Source: Fibrobacter succinogenes (GTDB taxonomy: Bacteria; Fibrobacterota; Fibrobacteria; Fibrobacterales; Fibrobacteraceae). From it: DNA of 64,000 bases. The DNA lies in the NCBI RefSeq assembly GCF_902779965.1, contig NZ_CACZDK010000026.1:19558-83557 (forward strand), written 5' to 3'. This document shows positions 23,897 to 33,429 of the stretch, one piece after another. The position numbers were made by a program, and so were the translations under genes. A model generated the notes under the pieces. It searched no databases. It had not been told where the DNA came from and saw only the letters and a list, made by a program, of their open reading frames with translations. Every line of letters starts with the position of its first letter. The stretch's first letter is position 1.

Positions 23897-25783
23897 ATGT
23901 ACAAGTCCCTCGAACAGGCCCTGCTGGATTTAGAAAAGGCGGGAATGCTCAAACGTGTTCACGCCGAGGTCGATCCGCATTTAGAAATGGCCGAAATCGC
24001 GAGGGAAAATTTTAGACAAGGCGGGCCGGCGCTGCTTTTTGAACATGTCAAAGGGAGCAAGTTCCGCGCAGCCTGTAACATTTTCGGAAGCGACGAACGA
24101 TTCAATTTTTTGTTCCGTGACGGATTCGAGCAGACAAAAGCGGCTGTAAATTTCAAGGCAAATCCGGTCGAATTTTTTAAAAACGCGTTAAAATCGCCGA
24201 AAACGCTTTTCAAGGCCGCTCGCGCAGGGCTAGCATCGCTTCCAATGCGTTCGGGAAGCATCAAGGATTTTGAAGAATGCAGCTTGCAGGACTTGCCGCA
24301 GTTGGTCAGCTGGCCGCTAGACGGCGGAGCGTTCATCACGCTCCCGCAAGTCGCCACACGCCCAAGCGAAAGCGCAAGCATCATGCAAACGAACGTGGGC
24401 ATGTACCGCATTCAAATTTCCGGGAACGAATACATTCCAAACGAAGAATGCGGACTGCATTACCAAATCAAGCGCGACATCGCCCGCCATCACCAAAAAG
24501 CCATTGAAGAAGGCCGACCGCTCAAGGTGAGCATTTTTATTGGCGGGCCTCCATCGCACACTTTTGCAGCCGTGATGCCCATGCCCGAAAACCTTTCGGA
24601 ACTTTTGTTCGCAGGAATGCTCGGTAATCGCCGTTTCCGTTACTTTGAATACAATGGTTACCTTGTCTCTAGCGATGCTGATTTTTGTATTTTAGGAGAA
24701 CTCGAACCCGGTTTAAAACCCGAAGGCCCCTTTGGAGACCACATCGGCTATTACTCCGGCAAACACGATTTTCCCTGCATGAGAGTCCAAAAAGTGCTCT
24801 GTAAAAAGAATGCCATTTTTCCGTTCACGGTTGTCGGGCGCCCGCCTCAAGAAGACACGCTGTTTGGGAAATTCATTCATAAAATCACGAAGCCAATGGT
24901 TCCCGCTTCGCTCCCGGGTGTTTACGGGCTCCATGCGGTCGATGATGCAGGCGTCCACCCGCTCTGCCTAGCGCTTGGTTCGGAAGCATTCCGCCCCTAC
25001 GCAGGCCCAGAAGAACGCGAGCCGATGGAACTTTTAAAGACGGCTAATGCGTTGCTCGGATTCAACCAGGCAAGCCTCACCAAGTACCTGCTAATAGCAG
25101 CAAAAGAGGACGTTGAAGGGAATGCCGTTAATAAAGCAGCTAATAAAGCAGCAAATAATGCCGCAGGCCTCGATGTAAACAACGTACCCGCATTTTTTAC
25201 GCACATTCTCGAACGCATCCATTTCGACCGCGATTTGCATTTCCAGACTGCAACAACCATTGACACGCTCGATTACACCGGCACAAGCCTCAACCACGGT
25301 TCCAAAGTCGTGATGGCCGCGGCAGGCTTGAAGTGCCGCGAACTCCGCAACAATCCAGAAGATTTAAAATCGCTCGAACTTCCACAGGAATTCTCAAAGG
25401 CAACAATCGTGATGCCAGGCGTTATCTTACTCGAAAGTTCCGCGACTTTCGACGCAAGCAGCAAAGCAGAACATTTCGCAAACCTCAAGGCGGCCCTCGC
25501 CCGCTGGGAATTCCGCGAAAACTACCCTTGGATTTCCATCATCGACGAAGGTGCGTTAAACGCAGACAACATATTGAGCGATTTTCTGTGGCTTACATTC
25601 ACGCGTTCCGATCCGGCACAAGACATTTACGGATTAGACGAATCCATTTGCGACAAGCACTGGAAATGCAAAGCCCCATTGATTATTGATGCACGAGTCA
25701 AACCGCAGCATCAAAAACAATTGACTGTACCAGCCGAAATTAAAGCAAGAGCCAAACAAATTCTTAAAGATATTGGAGACTAA
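23897..25783 (+). CDS. UbiD family decarboxylase
   Basis: A 628-residue homologue of UbiD, which decarboxylates aromatic or unsaturated acids using prenylated FMN made by UbiX; in FCB bacteria related proteins are placed in menaquinone synthesis. Signatures include GGPALLFEHVKG near residue 45, GMYRIQISG near 168, FIGGPPSHTFAA near 215, SDADFCILGELEPGLKPEGPFGDHIGYYS near 255-285 (the conserved Glu-rich active-site segment, here given as separate blocks SDADFCILGELEPG and PEGPFGDHIGYYS) and FTVVGRPPQEDT near 312. A low-complexity insert NAVNKAANKAANNAAG near 410-425 comes from repeated TAATAAAGCAGC units. It follows the SRPBCC gene and precedes the metalloprotease gene by two bases. Confidence 0.85.
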   Translation: MYKSLEQALLDLEKAGMLKRVHAEVDPHLEMAEIARENFRQGGPALLFEHVKGSKFRAACNIFGSDERFNFLFRDGFEQTKAAVNFKANPVEFFKNALKSPKTLFKAARAGLASLPMRSGSIKDFEECSLQDLPQLVSWPLDGGAFITLPQVATRPSESASIMQTNVGMYRIQISGNEYIPNEECGLHYQIKRDIARHHQKAIEEGRPLKVSIFIGGPPSHTFAAVMPMPENLSELLFAGMLGNRRFRYFEYNGYLVSSDADFCILGELEPGLKPEGPFGDHIGYYSGKHDFPCMRVQKVLCKKNAIFPFTVVGRPPQEDTLFGKFIHKITKPMVPASLPGVYGLHAVDDAGVHPLCLALGSEAFRPYAGPEEREPMELLKTANALLGFNQASLTKYLLIAAKEDVEGNAVNKAANKAANNAAGLDVNNVPAFFTHILERIHFDRDLHFQTATTIDTLDYTGTSLNHGSKVVMAAAGLKCRELRNNPEDLKSLELPQEFSKATIVMPGVILLESSATFDASSKAEHFANLKAALARWEFRENYPWISIIDEGALNADNILSDFLWLTFTRSDPAQDIYGLDESICDKHWKCKAPLIIDARVKPQHQKQLTVPAEIKARAKQILKDIGD

Positions 25784-25785
25784 TA

Positions 25786-27477
25786 ATGCGCCAAGAACAT
25801 TTACGTTGTTTTTCACCTTTACAATTAATCATTCTTGTTGCATTATGTTTTTTTGTGGCAGCCACTTATACGCACGCCTACGGAGGCGAATGCGGTACAA
25901 TGCACGCTTTGGAGTTCATCAAAAATCAAAAGCAATTAAAAGACAAAGGCCAAGCAAGCGTCAAACACGAGCCCCAATACGAGGAGTCCAAAGAAAAATG
26001 CAAAGTCGAAGATTTTTACGACTCCGTCTACACTATTGAAACACTGCACTTTCAAGTGATGTATGTATTAACAGGGCCCCACGCCACCACAAAGCCATTC
26101 GCAGATAGCACCGCCGCCATTTTAGAAAGCGCATGGAACTTTTACATCAACCAACATAAAATGCACCAGCCCAAAGGCAAAAGCATTAGTTATCATTTCC
26201 AGCAAGCTGTCAAGCAAGGTTTGTACCCGGTTGAAATCGTCGACATCAATCAAATTAGAGCCGCGGACACCTTATTCGGAGACTCAGGATGCGACAAAAA
26301 CTTCGCCATCACCATGCCATTTGGCAACACCTCGGAAATTTTCATGGAAAACGATTTCTACTGGACATGTTCACGCTATAACTATAACGACACCATCTTC
26401 GTTCATGGCAACACCTGCACTTATCCCAAAACAAAAAATCCGTTATTCAATCTTTCATACAATTTCAGTTATACAGATGAATGGGCAAAAGGACTTCGTG
26501 TAACAATTTTCCACGAATTCTACCATGCTATACAACTCACCTATCTCGACTTAAATGTAAATTTCTCATTTTGGTTCGAAGCCTCCGCCACAGGATTTGA
26601 AGAAATAACCAATCCAAAAATTGACGATTATATTCGTTACATACCTGAATTACTCGACAGCATGGGTGTTCCGCTGTCAGAAGATACAAGTAACTATGGA
26701 GCATCAACGCTATTCCTTTATCTATACCTGCATGTTTCTAAAGATTTGGACAGACTTATTTGGGAAAGTTATTACGCAAATCCAACAAAAAATTTCGAAT
26801 ACCAACTTGAATCGGCACTAAAAACATTCAAGTATGACGCCGACAGCATTTTCCACGATTACACAGTCCGGCTTTCATTCTCGGGCTCCCGCACCGCAGC
26901 CATCGACAAGAAAAATTGGATTAATGAAGATCAGCCAAGATGGCGCGATGCCAATTTCTACTATCAAGATTCCATCAAACCGAATCTCGAAAGCCTTGTG
27001 TTCGAATTTTATGGTATTCCGAAAAATTACTCCGTTCCATACTCTGTTGATTTTGCAAACTTTATCGGTAAAGCATCCGTTGTTGTGTATAACGACGGCA
27101 AAGCTTCCATTTACAAAATCTCAAGCAATAAAACGCTCGATAGCCTTACAGCAACTTTGGCAACCAGCGATTCCTCGACATGGATTTTCAGTCGCTTGGG
27201 CAAATCCGAAAACATCCCGATTTCAAACAGCAATTCCGCTCCGCACGCATTCCCAGTTCCATGGAGAAATGGTCCTCTCTGCTTCGCGCCGCTTCCTAAG
27301 GACAAAAAGTTTATCGAGCTCCGCACCAGGCGTGGCGATTTAATCTCGCAAGAAAAATACGAAGGAACTTCTTTCTGCTTGCAAGAAGATCAAGTCAAAT
27401 CGATGATGGCTCCGGGAATCTATCGCTTCCGTGTCGTCAACAAAGGCAAGACAACTAGTTTTATAGTGATTTATTAG
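25786..27477 (+). CDS. Exported putative zinc metalloprotease (MXAN_6640-like)
   Basis: A 563-residue protein with an N-terminal hydrophobic signal (LIILVALCFFVAATYTHA). The zinc motif HEFYHAIQ (HExxH) is near residue 241, followed by FWFEASATGFEE, where the downstream Glu is the usual third ligand for this kind of gluzincin. This matches the MXAN_6640 putative metalloprotease family known from myxobacteria. The rest (about 390-563) looks beta-rich and ends YRFRVVNKGKTTSFIVIY, like a secretion-associated domain. It starts two bases after the UbiD stop codon, but a functional link with UbiD is doubtful. Confidence 0.7.
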   Translation: MRQEHLRCFSPLQLIILVALCFFVAATYTHAYGGECGTMHALEFIKNQKQLKDKGQASVKHEPQYEESKEKCKVEDFYDSVYTIETLHFQVMYVLTGPHATTKPFADSTAAILESAWNFYINQHKMHQPKGKSISYHFQQAVKQGLYPVEIVDINQIRAADTLFGDSGCDKNFAITMPFGNTSEIFMENDFYWTCSRYNYNDTIFVHGNTCTYPKTKNPLFNLSYNFSYTDEWAKGLRVTIFHEFYHAIQLTYLDLNVNFSFWFEASATGFEEITNPKIDDYIRYIPELLDSMGVPLSEDTSNYGASTLFLYLYLHVSKDLDRLIWESYYANPTKNFEYQLESALKTFKYDADSIFHDYTVRLSFSGSRTAAIDKKNWINEDQPRWRDANFYYQDSIKPNLESLVFEFYGIPKNYSVPYSVDFANFIGKASVVVYNDGKASIYKISSNKTLDSLTATLATSDSSTWIFSRLGKSENIPISNSNSAPHAFPVPWRNGPLCFAPLPKDKKFIELRTRRGDLISQEKYEGTSFCLQEDQVKSMMAPGIYRFRVVNKGKTTSFIVIY

Positions 27478-27555
27478 TAGGAAGTAGACAGTAGGAAGTT
27501 AGAAGTGGTTAGTGATTAGGGATCGTCATCCTCGAAGCGAAGCGTAGGGGATCCA
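27477..27555. repeat. Heptamer repeat and one F2 element
   Basis: GTAGGAAGTAGACAGTAGG, then AGTGGTTAGTGATTAGGG (the reverse of the CTAACCA family), then an F2 element at 27523-27555 with CGTCATCCTCGAAGCGAAG and GGGGATCC. The F2 copy closely matches the stretch at 62846-62876 inside the FISUC lipoprotein gene. Confidence 0.75.
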
Positions 27556-27573
27556 TAATTTCTAGTCTTACAA

Positions 27574-29187
27574 CTACGACGTAAAACATTCCCCGATCCA
27601 CGGGAACAAGTTATTCTTTTGTTCTAACGTTTTAAGCAATTGCAAATTCGGCTTTGCCTTGACAGCCTCGGCATAAAGCGCACAGACATTTTCATAATGT
27701 CCGTTCAAACGGTTACGCGCGTAATCCGCAGCCGAATTATTATGAATCATGAACGCCCAGTCAGATGCTTGGAATAACACGAGTTCGCGCGCCATCTGCG
27801 CTAAGAATCGTTTCACGGTTGCAACCTTTGAACCGCGCACTGCCCCATGAATACGCTTTTTCAAATCGTTCATCATCGCGCGCATTCTAAAGAACAGCGG
27901 GTATTCAAAAGTCACGGCATCGTTCATCCAAACTTCGCCAAAACCGCCCTCGCCCCACGACGAGAAAATCGGCGCATGAACATCAGGATCTGCGACTTTA
28001 CCCGCAACATTCAACGACGGCACAGAATCTTCGAGCGAAGCCATCTCGACAACATTCGAGCTTGCCGCCCGTTCAAACATCTTTTCGATGAACAGCGGAC
28101 CTTCAAACCACCAGTGTCCAAAAAGTTCCGCATCGTACGGGCAAAGTATCGAGACCTTGTTGCCATCCATATTCGGGAGCAAATTCGAAACAGTCTCTTC
28201 GCGGTTCGCAACAAACAAACGCGCATGGTCTTCGACCAACCGCAGTGCATTCCACGGGCGATAAATCTTCTTGTCTTCGCTTCCCGTGATGCGGTAATAC
28301 TTGAGTCCCGTCTCGATGTGCGTTCCTGCCGCCAAGAAATAATCGCCTAAATACTCATCTTCGCGTTCGTGCGCAATGTCCTTGAAGAACTCGCGATACT
28401 CTGGATGCCCCGGGTACCCAGTCTTGCGGCTCCAGACTTCCATGGAACTGCTCTGTTCACGTCCAAAGCAATAAAGCCCTGCGGGCGTCTTAATCGGCGC
28501 AAAAACGCCATACTTCGGCGCCGGTTTTGCAAGCAGTACGCCATGCGTTTCCAAGAAGAAATACTTGAATCCGTATTCTGCAAGGATGGCGTCCAGGCCT
28601 TCAAAATAGCCACATTCCGGCAGCCACAAGCCACGCGGCTTTTTGCCAAAAGCCTCTTCGAAAGCGCGAACTGTAATTTCTAATTGGAGCCGAATCGCTT
28701 CGACATCGTTCTGGTACGCAGGCAAAAATGGATGCGTCCCAACGCAAGTGAGCAGGTTGATTTTTCCAATCTGCACCAAGCGTTTAAGCGCAGGAACAAT
28801 TTCGCAATTGCAATCCCGCTCCCACGTATTGATTAAAGCAATTTGACGGCGGTAGTAAAAATTCACCACCTCCATCTTTTCGGAATCATTCTGCAATCGG
28901 ACCTTCTCACGCTCCAACAACTCAAGTTGTTTATGCAAATGACGCGAGAATTTGTCCAAAAGCGAACAATCCGTAAGCATCGCCAAAAGTGCTGACGATA
29001 CACTAAAATTCAAAGTGCCCGGCACGCCCTTTTCTTCCAGGCGGTTAAGCATCTGGATAATCGGCAAGTACGTCTCTGCCATAGCCTCAAAAAACCAGTT
29101 CTCTTCCAAGAACCGGTCGTAAGAGGGTTCACGCACAAAAGGCAAATGTGCGTGAAGCAAAAGATGAACTTTACCGGGCTTCGCCAT
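27574..29187 (-). CDS. GH57 1,4-alpha-glucan branching enzyme (DUF1957)
   Basis: A 537-residue cytoplasmic enzyme of glycoside hydrolase family 57. HLLLHAHLPFVREPSYD at the start, the catalytic Glu in LWLPECGYFEG near residue 180, the acidic residue in CPYDAELFGHWWFEGP near 355, and the C-terminal branching domain (EVWMNDAVTFEYPLFF) all match GH57 branching enzymes such as T. kodakarensis TK1436. It makes alpha-1,6 branches in glycogen. It overlaps the DUF4912 gene (TAATG), a pairing common in FCB bacteria. Fibrobacter is known to store glycogen, so the role fits. Confidence 0.85.
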   Translation of the reverse strand: MAKPGKVHLLLHAHLPFVREPSYDRFLEENWFFEAMAETYLPIIQMLNRLEEKGVPGTLNFSVSSALLAMLTDCSLLDKFSRHLHKQLELLEREKVRLQNDSEKMEVVNFYYRRQIALINTWERDCNCEIVPALKRLVQIGKINLLTCVGTHPFLPAYQNDVEAIRLQLEITVRAFEEAFGKKPRGLWLPECGYFEGLDAILAEYGFKYFFLETHGVLLAKPAPKYGVFAPIKTPAGLYCFGREQSSSMEVWSRKTGYPGHPEYREFFKDIAHEREDEYLGDYFLAAGTHIETGLKYYRITGSEDKKIYRPWNALRLVEDHARLFVANREETVSNLLPNMDGNKVSILCPYDAELFGHWWFEGPLFIEKMFERAASSNVVEMASLEDSVPSLNVAGKVADPDVHAPIFSSWGEGGFGEVWMNDAVTFEYPLFFRMRAMMNDLKKRIHGAVRGSKVATVKRFLAQMARELVLFQASDWAFMIHNNSAADYARNRLNGHYENVCALYAEAVKAKPNLQLLKTLEQKNNLFPWIGECFTS

Positions 29188-30467
29188 TATTCCGTGCGTT
29201 TCACGACAATCGGAACGATTGTAGTCGGGAAATCGCCATCCTTGTCAGTTGCAAAGACAGGAATGATCTTTGTGACATCCGGGAGGTCTTCTTCAAAGCT
29301 GAAAGTGCCATCCGGATTCAGCGGGAACGGTTCGCCGCGCACTTGCAAATGAGCGTCCGGACGCGTGCCACCGTAAACAATCAAGCGAGTCTTCACCCAC
29401 AAGAAGAAGTCCTTGCCGTAATTCACTGTATCCTTCGGGAGTTCAAGCTTGTTGCTCTTGAGAGCTGCACTGGAAAGTGCGCCCGAGAACATGGAGCCCG
29501 AGGAACTCGAAAGCGATTCAAGCCAGTTCTTTGCAGACATCGAGGAAAGTCCAGAACTGCCGAAGCCGCCAATAGCAGCACCGCCAAGCGAAGCACGAAC
29601 AAATATGTTATCCGTATTCACTTCGGAACCTTCGAGCGTAAACGTCTGCATTGGACCAGCTTCAACGAGCGGTTCGAACTTGCCAGCAGAAACAACGCCA
29701 ATTGCAGCCGAACAATTTTGCGTTACCTTGTTTTCGACATACCAGCTACGTGCATCTGCCGGAACTTCGATATCGTGGAACTTGAGTTTCTTTTTACGCT
29801 TAACCGTGAGGTCGTTCGAAATGTCAAACAAGCGCAAAACAAGCTTGCCCTTGCCTTTCTTTGCGGCATTGATTCTCTTTTCAGAAACGTCCCAGAAGGC
29901 TTGCATCCAGTTCGGATCCTTTTGCATGAGCACGAGGTATTCGGCATCAAAAGATTGCGGAAGAGCTTCCGGAGCGGCGGCCTTGGCGGCCTTCTTTGCA
30001 GCCGGAGTTTCTACAACTTCAACATCGACCTTCTTAGCCTTCGTTACGGCCTTCACCACTTTCTTCACAGCTTTCACATAGGTTGCTGAGCTTGCCGAAG
30101 CAGCGGTCTTTTCAGAAACCTTCGCAGCAGTTTTCGAAACTTTTGCAGTCTTGGTCGAAGCTTCGGCTTTGTCAGCAGCCTTAGCGGTCTTCACGGTCTT
30201 CTTTGCAGGAGCAGCCTTTGCTGCAACCTTTTCAGCCACAGCAGTAGGCTTCTTTGCCACCTTAGCAATAACCTTCTGTTCGGCGGCCTTTGTAGCCGTC
30301 TTCTTTTCTGCCTTTGCAGCAGGCTTCTTTGCGGCCTTATCTTCAGCACTTGCCGAAGCTTCTGCAACAGGCTTTGCAGTCTTCGCTGTTGCCTTCGTAG
30401 CCTTTTTGGCCGGAGCAGCCTTCGTTGCGGCCTTCTTTACAATTTCATCATTCTTCTTAGTAGTCAT
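29187..30467 (-). CDS. DUF4912 protein with Lys/Ala-rich N-terminus
   Basis: A 426-residue protein. Residues 1-180 are low complexity, rich in Ala and Lys (AAPAKKATKATAKTAKP and similar), like the tail of histone H1-type proteins; they may bind nucleic acid or polyanions, but this is only composition. Residues 185-420 carry DUF4912: EYLVLMQKDPNWMQAFWDVS, then a beta-rich segment with RSWYVENKV and GGTRPDAHLQVRGEPFPLN. DUF4912 proteins sit beside GH57 genes and are thought to bind glucan. The GH57 start overlaps this stop codon, so both are translated together. AAGGAGATCGAG lies just before its ATG. Confidence 0.75.
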   Translation of the reverse strand: MTTKKNDEIVKKAATKAAPAKKATKATAKTAKPVAEASASAEDKAAKKPAAKAEKKTATKAAEQKVIAKVAKKPTAVAEKVAAKAAPAKKTVKTAKAADKAEASTKTAKVSKTAAKVSEKTAASASSATYVKAVKKVVKAVTKAKKVDVEVVETPAAKKAAKAAAPEALPQSFDAEYLVLMQKDPNWMQAFWDVSEKRINAAKKGKGKLVLRLFDISNDLTVKRKKKLKFHDIEVPADARSWYVENKVTQNCSAAIGVVSAGKFEPLVEAGPMQTFTLEGSEVNTDNIFVRASLGGAAIGGFGSSGLSSMSAKNWLESLSSSSGSMFSGALSSAALKSNKLELPKDTVNYGKDFFLWVKTRLIVYGGTRPDAHLQVRGEPFPLNPDGTFSFEEDLPDVTKIIPVFATDKDGDFPTTIVPIVVKRTE

Positions 30468-30490
30468 CTCGATCTCCTTCTAATTGAATC

Positions 30491-31732
30491 TTACTGACCA
30501 CGGGTCTTGCCCCAATTTCCGACACCCACTAAACCCAAGCGAATACCAATAAACGATTCACTCCAGTTGCGGTCGTCGTCCGTCAGGCGCACCCCACCTT
30601 GAATAGCGAGATCCAGCATAGTGCCCTTTCTCCCAAGCGGGAAACCAGCACCAATGGATCCTCCAATTTCAGATACATCCTCTACATACCAGTTTTTGTA
30701 CCAGAGACCAGCGCGATATGCAATGCGATCCCAGTAGGAATCATAAAAGACATCGCTTCCATCACGCTGATATCCAATGGATATATTAAAATCATTTTGC
30801 GTTTTTGTCACCTGTGACATGTTCCAACTACCTGCAACATTCTCGATATCGCGGGTCCAAGCGCGCCAGGCAACATCGGCCATCACGTTATGACGTTTGT
30901 TCAAACGATAATTGACACCCGTAGCAAACATGGCCGGCACCTTGATAGAACGAGAATCACAAGTCGGAGCAAGCGTATCCAATTCGCTAAATCTGAAGTT
31001 GTATTCAAGATCATTCTTGAGCGTGTAAGGCGTCGAGAACGAGAAGTAATACGAAGCCATGCGACCACGGAACTGAGCCGCTATAGTAAAGTAAGCCGAA
31101 CTCTTGATATCCCAATCGCCACTCACATGATCCGTAACATCGGAATTGCTCGTAGCCCAAACATCGGCACTGTCAATTTTGCTATTGTCCGGCCCAAGCG
31201 TAAGATTACGAGTAAAACTACCCATCACAAAATGCGCCGAGGCACCGAGTGAGATTGCGCGGAAAAACGGAAGTCTAATAGCATAAGACGGAACCAGTTC
31301 ATAAACGCTGCTCTGGTACTCTATTTCGGCATTCCAGTTTTCTTCTTCGTTATTGATGCTTTCGCGCATCGAAGTAGAATAATGCTGCCACAACGAAAAG
31401 CCGAGCGTACCAAAATCAGTCATCGGGAACGTCAAGTTCATCGAAGGAATTGCAATACTCGTCTTCGTAAAATGAGAATTCGAACGATCCGCCGTCGAAA
31501 CATCGAGCAAGAAGTTCAAGTTAAACGAAACTTTAGAATCAAAAGCCTGACGAGCCGGGTTCACAACAGAAGTCCCTTCGGCATCGCCCGTCTTTGCATT
31601 ACCCGCAAAGCCACGACCAGCCATCGCCGCAGAACCACCCGCAATCTGTTCTTGACCAAGAGCATCAGCGCCAATCATCGACGCAAAGGAAAAACTGGAA
31701 ACACAAAGCAATGCGCTAATAAACTTTTTCAT
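30491..31732 (-). CDS. Outer-membrane beta-barrel protein (FadL/PorV-like)
   Basis: A 413-residue protein with a signal peptide (KKFISALLCVSSFSFA). The early part, GGSAAMAGRGFAGNAKTGD followed by VVNPA, is the start typical of FadL/PorV-type barrels (an Ala-Gly-Arg-Gly…Asn-Pro-Ala pattern). Then come alternating amphipathic strands up to the end. It would be an outer-membrane channel or a secretion-associated protein. It overlaps the upstream lipoprotein gene (TAATG). Ligand unknown. Confidence 0.7.
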   Translation of the reverse strand: MKKFISALLCVSSFSFASMIGADALGQEQIAGGSAAMAGRGFAGNAKTGDAEGTSVVNPARQAFDSKVSFNLNFLLDVSTADRSNSHFTKTSIAIPSMNLTFPMTDFGTLGFSLWQHYSTSMRESINNEEENWNAEIEYQSSVYELVPSYAIRLPFFRAISLGASAHFVMGSFTRNLTLGPDNSKIDSADVWATSNSDVTDHVSGDWDIKSSAYFTIAAQFRGRMASYYFSFSTPYTLKNDLEYNFRFSELDTLAPTCDSRSIKVPAMFATGVNYRLNKRHNVMADVAWRAWTRDIENVAGSWNMSQVTKTQNDFNISIGYQRDGSDVFYDSYWDRIAYRAGLWYKNWYVEDVSEIGGSIGAGFPLGRKGTMLDLAIQGGVRLTDDDRNWSESFIGIRLGLVGVGNWGKTRGQ

Positions 31733-33189
31733 TATTCCTCCCCACGCTTAGAAGCAAGCCAGAGCTTAAGCGTAGCGGGTTTGCTCTTGATGGTACTAAA
31801 ATCGTAACGAGCGTAATCCACATCAGACTTGATCACCTGGAGCGAATCTCCTTTTGCAACGATGATTGAATCCCCATTGGCCAATTTAATCGTATCCGCC
31901 TGATCCACAGAATGATCATAAAGACTCGTTTCCTTATCAAAGATAAGGGAATGATTAAATCGAATTGCCATCTTGAACGTACGGCCATCGCTAGCCCTGT
32001 TGATGAAGTCGCGCATGCCATAAGTCACCTGCAAAGACAAGGAATCGCCAGGATAGAACACCACATTCGGATGTCCAACCAATTCAATTTTTGACTTGTT
32101 CATCTTCGACGTAAAACTTTCCCAATACAGAACAGATGTATCAGCACTATCCAAATAGGTACCAGCCTGCATAAAAATCGGCAAACTTATTTCTTGGCTT
32201 CCCTTGGAATCGTCCCTAGAGAACGTTATAATAGCCATCACGACGGCCTGACGCACATCGTTGCTGTCTCCCACGGTATAAGGGAATTCATCGCCATAAA
32301 AATCAGACAAAGCCTTCAATATCGGCTTAGACGGGAACTCAACCAACAAGGAATCATAACCGCCACCATGCATTACAAGGCAATCAGAACAAGTCTCGTG
32401 ACTCGAATAAATATTCACAGCACGCGTCGGTTGATAGCTTTTCGGATAATCTTTCTTACCCTGCGCAACCAAAACCAATTGCGGATATAACGTGGCAGAG
32501 CCAGCACCATAGAAACGATAAATACGCTTAGCATTCGGAGCTGACAAACGCAATTGCAAACGACGATTGCCCTTGGTTTTGTGAAGTTCATCGACAAGCG
32601 CCTTCGGCATACCAAGCGTTAGGAGAAGAGTATCCTTCTTGTCTAAAGAAACAGAAATCATGGTATCCGCAGAACTCTTCGCGTTCCACGATTCAAGTTC
32701 ATGAGACCAAGCGGAATCACTGGATGCATTACCCAAAGTATCAAATTCGCTCTTGCTCAATTTTTCCGAAAGAATCCAACTCACATTGAGTTGCAAGTCT
32801 TCTTTGATTGGGAAAAAGTTCGAGGGTACATAATAGTCATCATAATACGAATCCAAAAGTACCAGACTCAGAGAAGATTTTGCAGAATCCGAAGACGTCA
32901 AGGTATCGAGATAAGCACTATCCAACGCAAAGTCAAGAACAGCATCATAAGAAATGCTGTTTGCGGCACCAAACACACCACGTCTCCAAGCGCTTTTCGG
33001 AAGCGTATCACGATAAACTTCGGCAGACAAGGGATTCAAGTCACTAACAGTCACCGTTTGGACCTTATAGCTGCTAGGCATCCCCTGATCAGAAAGCCAG
33101 TTAGACAAGCCTTCGTCATCCGTATCGAACAGGCAGGACGACAAAACGAACGCTAAAAGCGGGAATAGAATAAATTTTTTCTTGTTCAC
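31732..33189 (-). CDS. Putative outer-membrane lipoprotein, function unknown
   Basis: A 485-residue protein with signal peptide and lipobox LSSC (Cys19). It starts at GTG 33189, supported by GGAG eight bases upstream. The mature part is beta-rich with many Asp/Ser pairs (LDSAYLDTLTSSDSAKSSL) and two CxxC-like cysteines near residue 262 (CSDCLVMHGGGYD). No domain recognised. The stop codon overlaps the start of the barrel gene, which suggests that the lipoprotein and barrel act together at the cell surface. Confidence 0.7.
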   Translation of the reverse strand: MNKKKFILFPLLAFVLSSCLFDTDDEGLSNWLSDQGMPSSYKVQTVTVSDLNPLSAEVYRDTLPKSAWRRGVFGAANSISYDAVLDFALDSAYLDTLTSSDSAKSSLSLVLLDSYYDDYYVPSNFFPIKEDLQLNVSWILSEKLSKSEFDTLGNASSDSAWSHELESWNAKSSADTMISVSLDKKDTLLLTLGMPKALVDELHKTKGNRRLQLRLSAPNAKRIYRFYGAGSATLYPQLVLVAQGKKDYPKSYQPTRAVNIYSSHETCSDCLVMHGGGYDSLLVEFPSKPILKALSDFYGDEFPYTVGDSNDVRQAVVMAIITFSRDDSKGSQEISLPIFMQAGTYLDSADTSVLYWESFTSKMNKSKIELVGHPNVVFYPGDSLSLQVTYGMRDFINRASDGRTFKMAIRFNHSLIFDKETSLYDHSVDQADTIKLANGDSIIVAKGDSLQVIKSDVDYARYDFSTIKSKPATLKLWLASKRGEE

Positions 33190-33244
33190 TCAGAACTCCG
33201 AGTATTTACTTGTAACAAATTTCGCCCATAATATAGCAAAATCG

Positions 33245-33392
33245 CTGTAGGGAGATTAGACGAAAGAACGGACCTTCGGTCCTACAGACGAGAGATAGAC
33301 GGTAGGAAGTAGGCAGTGGTTAGTAAGCAGGAAAGTCAAAAGAATGTTCTAATTGCAATCCTAACCACCAACCACTAATCACTAACCACTAA
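33245..33392. repeat. Hairpin and inverted pair of CTAACCA-family repeats upstream of thrC
   Basis: CTGTAGG…CCTACAG encloses GGACCTTCGGTCC (33245-33287). Next comes GTAGGAAGTAGGCAGTGGTTAG (33300-33320, given as blocks GTAGGAAGTAGG and AGTGGTTAG) and, after about 40 bases, its inverse CTAACCACCAACCACTAATC with ACTAACCACT. The two could pair into one long stem. This fills the 240-bp gap with no gene. Confidence 0.7.
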
Positions 33393-33397
33393 ATTGC

Positions 33398-33405
33398 TAT
33401 ATTTG
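33398..33405 (+). promoter_or_regulatory. Candidate -7 promoter element of thrC (TATATTTG)
   Basis: TATATTTG fits the TAnnTTTG -7 element known from Bacteroidota, relatives within FCB. It lies 25 bases upstream of the ATG, leaving a short leader with GAGGAA as ribosome site. Similar TATATT or TACATTTG sequences occur before 5848, 9136 and 48956. Confidence 0.4.
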
Positions 33406-33429
33406 CGGTCGAAAAACAAAGAGGAAATT

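Noticed and set aside
29187..30467. Histone H1-like protein
   Set aside because: Only the N-terminal composition is H1-like; the conserved part is DUF4912 paired with GH57.
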